Source: Neonectria sp. B-13 (Eukaryota > Ascomycota > Sordariomycetes > Hypocreales > Nectriaceae). Taken from it: 64,000 nt of DNA. Shown in pieces: positions 1 through 10,763 of this stretch. Each line of letters begins with the position of its first letter. Within the stretch, counting starts at the first letter, position 1. The notes beneath the pieces are model-generated. The model was given only the letters and a program-made list of their open reading frames with translations. It did not search any database and was not told the origin of the DNA. The position numbers and the translations under genes were made by a program. Where the stretch lies: assembly GCA_002682825.1 (NCBI GenBank), contig NOKP01000022.1, positions 620,001 through 684,000 on the forward strand. The letters run 5' to 3'.

Positions 1-23
1 TTATGTCACCTAAGCAAAGAATA

Positions 24-679
24 TTAATCACTGTTACCAGCATGAACGATGTATAAAAAGGATAAACGGGTTATGGGGGTGATGGTTAACTCACTTGGAA
101 CCTGAGCCTGGTGATATTGCAGGCAATGGTCGTGGCCTTGCAATGCTTCCCACCGAATTTGATGGGCTTCAGACTGTGGCGGAGGACTCAAATAAGAAGC
201 ATCAAGGGTGTTATTCATGGAGTCAAACGATAGAGGCGCAAGATTGTTCAGCTCAGGAATCTGCCGAAGCCAATCCTCCTCGGAGAGTTGAAGCAACGAT
301 GGATCAACTGGCGCCGGAAGTTGGATGTTATTGAAGTCAAAGGAAGCTTGATCGGCCATGGGAATCGTTTGGTCTGCAGCATTGAAGGCGTCGGTCATTG
401 CTGCGTCCAAAGATTATTAGTCAGGTACTCAAGTCAACATTGTGAGGTTTGTGGCATGCCTTGGTCTTCAATCGAACCACCGGCCTCAGGCTGACTGAGG
501 TCCATAAGAGATGAAACGTCAAAGTCGAAAGACTGAAATTCAGACAAGTTGAGGTTTTCCAGAAAGCTTGAAGGTCCGGGGTCATCTGGTTGGTTGGCGT
601 CGGGAGGAGCCTGGGAACTGGATGTCCCTTCCTCGGGGGGGATGGGCGGGAAGACACCCGTGCCTTGAAGTGGTGCCAT
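24..679 (-). CDS. Hypothetical small acidic protein, two exons
   Basis: I do not recognise this protein. Reading begins at an ATG at 679 (MAPLQGTG...), runs through a Pro/Ser/Asp-rich segment, and continues after a short intron ending at the CAG just upstream of the AMTDAFNAADQ segment. It stops at 24. The product is roughly 190-200 residues with no membrane segment or signal peptide. It contains repeated D/F/L patches such as FQSFDFDVSSL and SFDFNNIQL, of the kind found in acidic activation domains or disordered regulatory tails. The donor site is ambiguous: one choice gives a 38-nt intron, another about 88 nt. It could be the detached C-terminus of a regulator whose DNA-binding half is missing, but no zinc cluster is visible upstream of 679. 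Function unknown. Confidence 0.4.
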
Positions 680-2087
680 GCTGGTGAGAGGCTTGCTTGT
701 CTGTTTGATCAATTGAGAACATTTTGAGGGTGAATGATACGGTTCTTATATCGAGATCGGAACATCTTCCAGGCGGACCAAAAGTTGCCTTACCGTTGCT
801 GCAGCCAATAAGAACAAACATCGGTGATCCACTTTTACAGGGCAATCGGTGGCGCCCAATGAGAGGAATTATCGGTAGCGGAAAATGGAGCTCTAGAGTC
901 CTAAAACGGTAAAGATTGTCGTGAGCTCGTTGGCGCTTCGTTTTGGTGCATAAGATTTGTGCTCAACGAGTGTGTGTTATTCCGCTGGGTTGTGCATACA
1001 TTATGTGAATGGAAGTGTCGAACTGGGCTTATGCAATAATGAACGCCCTGATGCCAATGCGCTTCCGACTGTCTCACCTTGCCTCTATGCCTCAGCTGCT
1101 CACTCCCCGCAGTGTAATCGCGAATGGCACTGCAACCACGACCCCGATTTTGGGTCCTAATTATATGCTGCGTGGACCAGTTCTGGGCCTCTAGAGCGTT
1201 TCACTGCGGACCCAGGACTTGGCCTCGAATGGTGTCGAAACTGGGGCTATGTTTAAAAATATAAGGCATTGTCCCAGATCTGGGACACTGTGGGATCTGT
1301 GATCCCAAAAGAAGGCTCTCTTCACCTTACACTCTCGCTCAGCCCGCCTCAGCCCTCGCGCAGCGGCAGCTCCGCCTAAAGCGTCAACAGCTTAGCTCTA
1401 GAAATAGAAATGGGTTTTAATGTGCTTGAGTTTTGTCTCCGAGTTATATGGGCGTAAGGAAAAGGATTAAAGATTGTTTTGGATTGCCCCTCTCGTTTCA
1501 CCGAATTTTCTAGGTGGTATTTGGAATTAGTTCTAATATGTCCCTTTCCAGCTTTATTTTTCTATACTAATGTTCTAAGGTAGCTTGATTGTATTAGATG
1601 TTTTTATTAAGGGCCGCTCTATAGAGGAGCCAACTGAAAGATTTAAGGGCTTTGCTGGAATATTGTTTTTAAAGCGTAGATCAGATAAAGGCTATCTAGA
1701 GCACTCCGAAAGCACCCAGGACAAGCCACGTCCCCCCGTTACATCGATAGCCAAACCGGGATCGGTGTTTTGAATACCCAGTGCCCCTTCCAGACATGGA
1801 CGGTACGCTGATCGATTATATCCTGATCCTCCTCAATCCCATGGGGCCAGAATTGCCCGTGTTCCAGACTCAGAGTCCCATAACGATGTATCTCGAGTCA
1901 AATTTTATCCCCGGGAGCAGCTTTTCATTCAGTCATTGCGTCTCAAGGCGCGCATAAGCCGCCCGAAGCAAGTTGGCGAGTCAAGATTGTAACTAGACCT
2001 CCCTAAGAGGCTAGGTTCATGTCCATGTCCAGGAAGCCAGTCATCCCGATTGGGAAATTAAAGGCGCCTAGAATGCTTTGCATATCA
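680..2087. other. Intergenic, no gene seen
   Basis: About 1.4 kb with no convincing coding exon. It contains an 18-bp perfect palindrome and a second short inverted repeat (1270-1306, listed separately), followed by an AT-rich stretch around 1490-1620. The C-rich segment at 1310-1375 resembles promoter or transposon-end sequence but I cannot assign it to a family. Confidence 0.5.
1270..1306. repeat. 18-bp perfect palindrome followed by a 6-bp stem inverted repeat
   Basis: TGTCCCAGATCTGGGACA (1270-1287) equals its own reverse complement. It is followed at once by GGGATC-TGT-GATCCC (1292-1306). The pair lies in non-coding DNA. It could be a protein-binding site, a hairpin, or the end of a degraded mobile element; no matching partner was noticed nearby. 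Confidence 0.6.
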
Positions 2088-4477
2088 TTAGGGGTGAGAA
2101 TCACGCGTGCCGAAGAGCATGTCAGTAAAGTTCCAAGTACCTTGGGGAGAAGTTCCGTTTGACTCATCTTCAGAGTTGTAGGAGTTGTCGCGGCTCGCTG
2201 CTTCATTCTCTTCCGTCCGGAAATGTTTCCTCCACGTCCATAGACAATCGTACACTACACTCATACTCAGCCGGCTTTTCACCTGCTTGAGCCGCAAGTC
2301 ATCGGTCGTCGCGCCCCCGATGACGGTTGTATCTGGCAACGCACAGAAGAAGCCGATGACGTCGCCTAAACGAGCGGGTAGATCGTTGTTTACTACGCTG
2401 ATCTTCCTAAGCGCCGCAATGGCAGCTTCGAGAAGCTTTGTGCCTGACTCCACGTCGAGAATCGATCGGAAGAAGCCGTTCATGAGGATCTTGAGGATGG
2501 TAAAGGCCGCGCAGACGAAGACTTGGTAGCAATAGAAGGGGCAACACTCGAAGAAACCAATTTCCTGAGCCTCATGCTCTAGACTCAGCTCAATAAGGGA
2601 GTATGCTGTCAGGTAAAGGGTAATGATGCGGTCGTTGAACCCATCTGTGGCGGCATCGTCGAAGAGATAGAAGGCGTGGAGGTGCAGCCTGGCTGCTGCT
2701 AGATACCAGGTGGTGAATGCTTTGCTAAATGGTTAAATTTGGACAAGTCAAGACTTGAAATACACCGGTGGCATGAACATACCAGAGATTTCATGTTCCT
2801 CGGCTTTCAACTCTGCCAGACCCGAGTTCAGTAGACGATACAAAGTCAGTCTCTCCCGCACGGAGGCGAGTTGCCCCGTTTCAGATACATAGGACGCCAG
2901 GGAGGAAGAAACTCGGAGTCGAAACTGCTCTATTCGCAGGTGGTACCGAAATGATGCACCGGGGATGAGAGACTCTAGTGGATTTTCTGCGGCAGCCACT
3001 GGCAGAGGCCAGTCATACGTCTGTATAAAAAGAGGAAGACCACAGCCAACGCTCACGCTGAGAGTCTTGAATCAGCGACACACTCGATGACAAGTCGGGT
3101 TCAAAATTATGAGGCAATTGCTGACGGACCTTCGGGCTACCACGTTGCAAGCCTCCCAAGTCCGCACCCATTCCGCGTACTCCGTGGCATCGAGTCGTGT
3201 AGCGACCTTGGCGAAGTCTTGCGCATCTAGAGCACGATGGAGCCCCATCTGCGTCCCAATCTGAAGCATCATGCCCACGAGCATAAATGTTGGATCGGCC
3301 GTGCTGCTACTTGTCGGGAATGGCCAAGTGCAGAGAAGAGCCAAAGCCTGAACTGTCGCCAGAGAGTACGGGATAGCTCGCAGCGTCTTCCACAGCAGGT
3401 CTGTCACGTTTCGGGCGAGCCTTGGCAGCAATGTCGGCTGGGATCTCATCCGCCTCGAGGCAACGGATATGATACTCCAGAAGAGGAGCTCGGACAACAG
3501 GTAGTAGTCGTGAGGGGGCTTACTCTCGTCAATAAGGGGCAGAAAGGGGTGGTAGTGTGTCAGATAACTAGGATCATTGAGTCAGATCAAGCTATTCCGT
3601 TGACGCTCTTTGCAGTTTAGTCTATGGCACAGGGTAGGTTCAAATGCTCACGTGTCAAATAATTCATCAATCTCTTCCACAGAGAGCGCGGTATTGCCAA
3701 GCGCTCTGGGGCGTGGAAGGGCTCTGTAGACAGGGCGACGTGGGATCGGTTCATCGACACCTGGCCTAGTCGTGAGACCCGGAACACGGGAGTGTTCCGT
3801 CGTGTCGGTCCCCACTGCTGTAGACTCTTCGGCGGGAATAGAAGCTGTACCAGCTAATGAGGGGGGAGCGACTCTGTTGCTGTCAGTCTGCGCGATATTG
3901 CCATATGTTGAGATGATGGGAAGATCTCCTGTCCCTGTATCCATCGTCCAGTCCGCCGTGTTCGTCGACCCTATCGGCACCCGGTCGGATGTTGCGATGG
4001 GACCATTGCGACTCTCCTTGAGCTGCTTCCGCAACTCTCGAATCTCGTTCTCCAAGTCAACCGAGCGTCTGGATGGTCTGATGAGCATGAGCTGGGAGAC
4101 TTCGAGGGCTTCGCACCTTCGTTTTCTCGTCCTTTGAAATCCATCGTCGATCTTGCATTCAAGTCCTAGCCGGTTGCATCGGCCGCAAACGTCGAGTGAT
4201 GTCGCATCTTCACTGGAGGCGAGATCGCACCGGAGCTTGGAGAGTCAGATTCAGACGCAAGGTCTTGGGTGGGCCGGGCCGTTCATGTTATCATGCCACC
4301 TTGCAACCTAGTCATGCATACCTTTTGCTGCCTGCATTGGTTACAAGCCCTTCGCCGACCGGAGGTCTTCTCGGCATCATCGGCGCAAGCTCCGTTACGC
4401 CCTAGTCTGGGGTTGTCGCGACCGCGCCGGGTCTCTATCGGAGGGCTTGTGGCGCTCGCCACAGCGTCGGAATCCAT
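2088..4477 (-). CDS. Zn2Cys6 fungal-specific transcription factor
   Basis: A nuclear regulator of the zinc-cluster family with a downstream fungal_trans-type middle region. Exon 1 (4322-4477) ends in ACNQCRQQK. After an 86-nt intron, exon 2 (3652-4235) continues LRCDL...VCGRCNRLGLEC, giving cysteines 45, 48, 55, 69, 72 and 79 with a 13-residue loop. A basic linker and a short coiled coil follow (VDLENEIRELRKQL). The next exon opens with YLTHYHPFLPLID, the usual start of the regulatory domain, and later exons continue WEACNVVA / RSVSVGCGLP and AFTTWYLAAARLHLHAFY. Read directly, the last exon stops at 2088; an alternative spliced end would stop at 2003. It lies beside an isocitrate-lyase-family gene and an MFS carrier, so it is probably their pathway-specific activator (inference). 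CCG-N2-CGG boxes sit in its own promoter. Confidence 0.85.
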
Positions 4478-5234
4478 TTATAGGCACCTTTGCTAGTGAA
4501 ATGATATGTAATATCCGGCAGGGGTTTTCAAAGGTCGGGGCGGGCGGACGTGCAAAACTCCCAACTTGGAAGACAAGGACGAGTTCCTCAGGGGCGACGA
4601 GGTGAAGGCATGACCGAAGGCGATGCCCGATCGGCGTTCCGATGCGGAGAGGAAGTGACTTAACTTTTGATTTGGGGTACCTAGGTGCGAATAGTACTGT
4701 TATACTTAGCCTCTTTTCATCTAGAAGCCGTTTCTCCCGGATTACCAAACATACCCCGCATCATGGCGTCACTCTGACCTGGCCGAGTATTACCGCTAGC
4801 TCATCGAGTATTACTATCTAATATCTTACGTTGGATACGTCTCGTCACACACTACAGCACTTGCTGTTCTTGGTGAAGCTCCGTCTCGACTTTCGTCGCT
4901 CTTGACGTGGAGTGCCACTCACCATATCCCATGTCATCACTGGCAAGTAATCCGCTAGGCACGAAGAGCAGAGTCGAATGACAAAAAAGGTACCCTTTAG
5001 TGTAAGCGAAGTAGATGCTAAAGTTATGTTTAAAGGGCAGGTATCGTCGGGCTATCTCGCTCCCTCACACTCGGTCTTGGGCTGAAATTAGCATTAGCAC
5101 TTGGAAACCATCTCGAACACACCATCGCAAAGGGGTCCGTCCAGTTGTATTTTATTTCATCAAACTTTCTTGCTAGTGTATAATCGTTATGAACATCTAA
5201 CAGCTGTCCCGGCTCTGACAACCAGACATTCTCT
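4478..5234. other. Regulator promoter and 3' flank of the lyase gene
   Basis: 757 nt without coding sequence. The first 300 nt are the promoter of the Zn2Cys6 gene and carry CCGATCGG at 4627-4634. The rest is AT-richer spacer up to the stop codon of the lyase-family gene. Confidence 0.5.
4627..4634. promoter_or_regulatory. CCG-N2-CGG candidate zinc-cluster binding site (promoter of the regulator)
   Basis: CCGATCGG, directly followed by CG and then CCGATGCGG (a CCG-N3-CGG variant), about 150 bp upstream of the start of the regulator. The same octamer occurs twice in the shared promoter of the two neighbouring genes. Zn2Cys6 proteins commonly bind paired CGG triplets; that this regulator binds here is inferred. 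Confidence 0.45.
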
Positions 5235-6223
5235 TCACACTTTGCTGTACAGGCTCCCACCCACCGCCGCATCTAGCCCCATGGCTTCCGTTAGACCGAC
5301 AATTTTGAACAGCTTCTTAGGCGTAAACTCCTTGTTCAGCCCAGTCTTGCCCGTCGCCTTCATCTTGACAAAGACATCTTTGATAGCCTGATAGGCAGGT
5401 CCAATGGAAGCAAACGGGAAGATTATCATCTTGAACCCGAGCTCCTTGGCCTCAGCAGGCGTCCAGGAGGGCGTGGCACCGTGCTCGACCATGTTAAGCA
5501 GCATAGGCGTAGGAGCCATGAGCTTACATACATCACGCGCTTCCTCTGCCGTCGTGACGCCCTCGAGGAACCCGACGTCGGCGCCCGCAGCGACAGCCGC
5601 CTTGAGCCTGCGGACGGCCTCGTCGAAGCCATGTGTCTGGAGGGCATCCGTCCGCGCGATGATGACAATATCCGAGCCGAGTTGCTTACGCGCCCGATAA
5701 GCGGCGCCGATACGCTGTGCGAAGGTCTCGACGTCAACAACCGACTTGCCGCCCAGGTGGCCGCAACGCTTGGTCTGTATCTGGTCCTCGATATGCAAGC
5801 CCGCGACACCGGAGCGATGATACTGTGCTATGGTACGCGCGACCATGTTGGGGCCTCCGTAGCCCGTGTCAGCATCGGCGATCAGGGGCACCGACGGGTT
5901 GAGATTGGCAATCATCTCGGCGTGCTCGCGCATATCGTTGAGCGAGGCGAAGCCGAGGTCAGGCTGGCCCAGCTTGGAGGCACATGTACCAGCACCAGTC
6001 TGTATCCAGTCAGCATCTACTGTGCTTATGGCAGTGGTAGTTTATATCAGCTCACCATGTAGATGCAGTCAAATCCCACTTCATGGGCAATGCGGGCGCT
6101 AAAGCCGTCGTAAACACCAGGGGCCACAATGATATCACCCGTCTCAAGGAGGTTCCTCAGCTTTGTGGCAGCAGAGATTGATGGCACTGAATGATCGTTG
6201 CCGTTGCCGTTGGAATAAGTCAT
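5235..6223 (-). CDS. Isocitrate lyase / PEP mutase superfamily enzyme (methylisocitrate-lyase-like)
   Basis: A 310-residue enzyme encoded by 6056-6223 and 5235-5999, with a 56-nt intron between. The family uses a (beta/alpha)8 barrel with Mg2+ to make or break C-C or P-C bonds of 2-oxo/2-hydroxy acids: methylisocitrate lyase, dimethylmalate lyase, oxaloacetate hydrolase, carboxy-PEP mutase. Visible hallmarks are VAPGVYDGFSARI near residue 33, the metal-binding ADADTGYG (97-104), GLHIEDQ (124-129) and the flexible-loop motif KRCGH (133-137), whose Cys marks the lyase branch rather than the phosphonomutase branch. Exact substrate cannot be fixed from sequence; dicarboxylic-acid lyase is the best guess. 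The length is typical and the frame intact. It is divergent from an MFS carrier across a 633-bp promoter and next to a zinc-cluster regulator, which suggests an uptake-plus-cleavage pathway. Confidence 0.88.
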
Positions 6224-6856
6224 GATGGTGAGGATGGTGAGGATGAGGGATGCAGGTGTATTGTGTAGAATGTTGAAGAGACAGGAGTCGGGGTTGAGTT
6301 GGTGATCACAAGAAGAAGCTGAATTGGCATAAATTGTTGGCTTGAACTGGATTGTGTATATTCAGTAACCCATATCTGCTTATATAGACGTTTGTTCATC
6401 CCGATACCGCATCTCATGAGGCAAACATGCTCCGTAGAAACGACGTTGAAGTTGCAGCATCCTCGGATCGGCGCCGATCGGAGACGTCTCTGTCCGATCG
6501 GCGACCCTGTTTCCGGTCTGCCCCTCCAACACGGCCCGAGAAAGGACACACGCCTCAAGTTGTCCATCCCCGCAAACTTCCCCATCTTCGTCTTTCTGGT
6601 TCCCCTTCACCTTGCGGGGTCTGGGGTTCGCTGTATCCACCTGCCGGCTCGGCCAAACGACCAGGTGCACCTAGAGGAGTGGCGTTCATCGAGCCATTGA
6701 GGCAAGATCTATAAAACGAACCATCCCAAACTCTCAAGACACAAGCTAAGAGACTCTTGATCAACAAAACGCTTTCCGTTCTTCTTTCTGCAACCTGAAT
6801 CTCACCTTTCCATCTCCTCGTATCTGAACATTGACTTTTCCATCTTCGCCTTCAAG
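6224..6856. promoter_or_regulatory. Bidirectional promoter of lyase and MFS carrier
   Basis: Non-coding 633 bp between two divergent starts. A TATATAA on the minus strand (about 6379-6385) serves the lyase, and TATAAAA at 6710-6716 serves the carrier. Between them lies a cluster of palindromes: GATCGGCGCCGATC (6466-6479), CCGATCGG (6474-6481), GAGACGTCTC (6481-6490) and CCGATCGG (6494-6501). The repeated CCG-N2-CGG fits a shared zinc-cluster operator. Confidence 0.6.
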
Positions 6857-8760
6857 ATGACAGCAGAGAAGCACAATAATTCTCTTCCTCAGACAGACGT
6901 TGAAGACAGCATCTCTGTCCACGCCAAGATGGACCCCGAGGACCAGGAACAAAAGGAGAGGGCCTCGGAGAGCTGTTTCGGCCATCACGAGAGCCCAGAG
7001 TGGAAGGCAGCCGAAAAGCGAGTCGTCCGCAAGCTAGACATGACACTGATGCCCATGGTTTGGATCCTCTACATGTTCAATTATCTTGACAGGAACAACA
7101 TCGCGTTAGTTCTCCTTACCCCTGCCCCGTCAGTCATCGGCCTTGTACGCTAACCTGGAACTCGGTGTTGACCACTAGACAAGCTCGTCTCGATGACTTT
7201 GAATCAGACCTCGGTCTCGTTGGCAACCAGTTCAACGTTGCAGTATCCATCCTCAATGTCGGCTACATGCTCGCCCAGCTACCCTCCAATATGATTCTCA
7301 CAAGAGTCCGTCCGAGCATCTACCTCCCATGCTGTGTCATGGTCTGGTCCTGTATTTCTGCAGCTACCGCGGGTGTCACGAGCTTCTCTGGCCTCATCGC
7401 AGTCCGATTCTTCCTCGGGATAGTAGAGGCCCCGTTCTTTCGTATGTTGCTCATCGTCGCCTTATCTGTCAGAGTGCTGTTGATGGAGTAGATTGCTAAC
7501 CAACGACGTCAACAGCTGGTGTCAGTATTTCCGTCCATAAACTTCCTTGAACGAGAGCCTTTACAACACCACCATCACCCTATGCTCTTCACTGGTTTCT
7601 GAACAACCCATTGGTAGTTGAAAGCACTTCCGCTGACGAAATGCCAGGCCTTCTTCATGCTCTCAGCCTGGTACACCCGCAAAGAGCTCGCACTTCGAAC
7701 TGCCGTTCTCTACTCCGGACTCGTCCTGGCGACCGCATTCTCCGGCCTAATCGCGGCAGGTATATTTGCCGGGCTTTCAGGCGTCAGAGGCCTTCACGGC
7801 TGGCAGTGGCTCTTCATCCTCGAGGGAACCGGCAGCATTGTAGCTGCCATTCTCGCTTTGATTCTGCTTCCAGACTTTCCTGAGTCCAAAACGGGAAGTG
7901 GAAAGTGGCTTTTCAGTGGTGGAGAGCTGGAGTTGGCTCAGCAGCGCATTGCTCTGGATCGTGTCTCGCTTCCCGAGGCTGATCGCTCCGTGTGGCATGG
8001 CTTGGGACTCGCTGTTAGGGACGTCCGCACTTGGATCTTTGTGAGTTGTCACTCCCACATGCAGTGCCATTGTGTACAGGTCATCTGTGCTTACCAACTC
8101 AACTAGGTCATCATCCTTTGTGCCAACCATACGGCCTATGGCTTTAACAACTTTTTCCCGACGTAAGTTCTCCATGCATTGTGCGAGGTCCAAACCCCCA
8201 AAACTTACGCCCATAACAGTATCGTCAAGTCCATGAACCTCGGCTCCCGGACTGTCACTCTAATTCTCACCGCGCCCCCATACCTCTTCGGCGCCGTCAT
8301 ATCCTTCCTCGTGGCCTACTCCAGCGACCATCACAATGAGCGAGGCTACCACATTAGTGCGCCAATGGCCGTGGCTGTTGCCGGCTTCATCATATCTGCC
8401 GCAACTCTTAATATCCCTGCTCGGTATTTTGCCTCATTTCTCTATTGCGCCGGCGCTTTTGCCGCCAACGCCACGGTATACTCGTGGGCTGCGTCTTCTC
8501 TAAACCAGACACCAGAGAAGAGGGCATGCGCAACGGCTATTGTTAACCTGCTGTCTCAGCTTGGCAATATCTGGAGCCCCTACTTCTTCCCTGCTTCCGA
8601 TGGGCCGCGCTATGTTATGGCCATGCTGCTTATGATGGCATTCTCTGTTCTGAGTATTGCAGCGTCAATGCTCATGAAGTTTTCGTTAAAGAAAGAGAAT
8701 AAGAAAATGCTAGCGGAGGCAGAGCGGACAGGGCAGCAAGTGAAGCTGTACACGGAGTAA
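6857..8760 (+). CDS. MFS transporter, Dal5-like anion:cation symporter family
   Basis: A 501-residue plasma-membrane carrier with exons 6857-7104, 7179-7441, 7516-7520, 7648-8040, 8107-8162 and 8220-8760 (sum 1506 nt). The N-terminus is hydrophilic; TM1 follows with LMPMVWILYMFNYLDRNNIA, the signature of the allantoate/nicotinate/tartrate permease group. Later come the EAPFFPGA segment before TM5, the WYTRKELALR loop, and a C-terminal half with six further membrane segments. A 5-nt exon (CTGGT) is needed to complete the strongly conserved FFPGA motif in frame; a single intron spanning the region would shift the frame. Substrates of this family are organic anions such as carboxylates, vitamins or allantoate. 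Its divergent partner is a carboxylic-acid-lyase-family enzyme, so import of that enzyme's substrate is likely (inference). Confidence 0.88.
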
Positions 8761-10763
8761 AGGAGTCATTATGCAATCTACACTTAATACTAATTGAGAT
8801 TGCGAAGAAAGCTTTTATGCTACGTGCTAGTTATCGTTAATTACCAAGTTATGAAATATATTTCTCTAGTAAAACTTGATGTTTATCAGCCGCCCCCAGG
8901 GACTAAGATATGGCGGACTCCCGTTGCAGCCGCTTGTCAACATCTTTTAGCCTTCGGGACCAATCGCGCTTTTTGCTAGCTGCGATTCCGGCTGTCCGGA
9001 TCGAGCACAGGGCCCCGACTTCGGTCCAATGCTAGTGTTGTGTTTAGCTATCAGATAATATGTAACTGAATGGTTCTCTTTCCGAATCCACGTAGATGGC
9101 TCTTGGACCGAAAAGGAGAGACTTATCCCCACTTCCTGGACAAATTCAGGGCTCACCCCTTACAACTTTTTAGCTAAATTAGCTTCTCTACCCCGCTCAC
9201 CAATAGACCTAGCCCATGTTGTTCTGCCAACTTCTCCTGTAAGTCAAGCCCGACTTCTTAGTAAGGTAGCTTCTAGATCGAGGAGGGGAGAGGCTTTCTT
9301 GTGCATTTCGCGAAAAGGGTCGGCGCGACGATCAGGTCAAACTTTTGGGACGATTACACAGCAACTGCACAACCTTTTTCCTACGAAAGGACGAAAATTC
9401 TTGCATTAGACGTAGGGTGGTGGACCTGGGTGTTCATGCTCCAAGGCCTCGATATGATCTATATATGGACATATGGCTTGAGTATTGACATCTTCTTGGA
9501 CTAACTGAAATTTGCAGGTGAATCTATGGATAAAACGACTGTGCTTAATGAATTTTGACAATTTCTTGAACAAACGGGACAAGAACGATATGGTATGCTT
9601 CAATACTAACACAGAGCTTTGGCTTAGAAGCTGACAGCCCTAAGGCAATATTGAGGGTGACGTACAAGTATAGCTACTAGGTTACAATTTTCTCAACAAA
9701 CGTTACAACGATGCCATCTAGAAAAAGATTGAACGGCACTTGCGACTGGATCCTCCACTGGCCAAGGTCTTTGCACTGGTCATCGTTCCACTCCTCAAGT
9801 TCGACAATATTGTAGATTCGCGGACTCGCGGGTTTTCAAGGAACCGTCCTCTGTACCTAGATCATCGAGTATCTCTGGTCTATACTCAAAGCAAGGAGGC
9901 TGGGTAAGGGTAGGAGAGGTCTTCCTAATAGTAGGAGGTTTAATAAATAGTGGCAGGCATCATCCAGATATCACGCAAGAGACGGAGGACATAGGCTCTA
10001 GAAGACTCTCAGAGCTCTGTCTCAAATATGGAAGGAAAATAGGACTTTGAGTGGACGAAGGAGGGTTGGTAAACATATTAGTAGTATGTATATCAGCAAA
10101 TACTAAACTAAAGGCAGCTGTATTGATGGCTGTTTGAAAATTGGCTGCCAGTTGACACCACCTTCCGTTTTAGACCAAGGAACCAACCTAACAGTGTATT
10201 ATCAGAGCTGTAAATCCGCATTCCTGACGCGGGGATAAGACATCGCTTGGTACACTCCATGCAAGGCTGCCCGAGTGCCCAACTTACGATTCTTACCCCG
10301 CTTTCCGAGACAAATGCTCATTTTCATGCTCCCATAGATATGAACTCCATGCCACAGTCCCTTCCCTCTTCAATGAACCGTGCCAAGGTGAACTACTTAG
10401 GTCCCCTCGCTACACATCTTCCTCATACCTAGTTTCCTGCCAATCGCTTATCGCCATATGCAGTACACCAGGGCGGATAGGAAGTCCGTCTACTGCTCTG
10501 CTTCTTGCAGGCAGGTTTTTCGTTTAGTCGGTAACGCCTGTCTGAGCAAGCAGAAATCCATCCGGAAGGTTGTTGAGCGCCACAACCTATCGGTCTCCAA
10601 CTTCTCCGACTATAAACTCGTCGAAATCCTACAGTATTTGCTGAAAGAAAGAATATTCGGCTCAAGTATAAGAGCCCAGGCTGAGTTCCCAGAGCTCTTT
10701 CCAACACCCGATATACCGCAGGCACAAGAGGTACCTATCTCGTCGGGACAACAGGGTGTCATT
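8761..10763. other. Gene-poor spacer
   Basis: About 2 kb with only short open stretches. Composition shifts to AT-rich with many stops around 9550-10200, as in RIP-worn repeats, but I cannot identify an element. An open frame from 10458 runs into the BTB gene, but its first 100 residues do not resemble the family. Confidence 0.5.

Noticed and set aside
2003..2206. Extra C-terminal exon for the first regulator
   Set aside because: The only nearby donor/acceptor pair leaves the frame wrong. The direct stop at 2088 is simpler, though the alternative is mentioned in the entry.
5481..6062. 193-residue open frame antisense to the lyase-family gene
   Set aside because: Fully covered by a well-supported gene on the other strand and crosses its intron.
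9200..10200. Possible RIP-degraded transposon
   Set aside because: AT-rich with many stops, but I found no terminal repeats and no transposase or reverse-transcriptase motif.
10458..10763. Upstream extension of the BTB protein by 102 residues
   Set aside because: Depends on reading through a good 54-nt intron; the spliced start at 10764 leads straight into the BTB fold.
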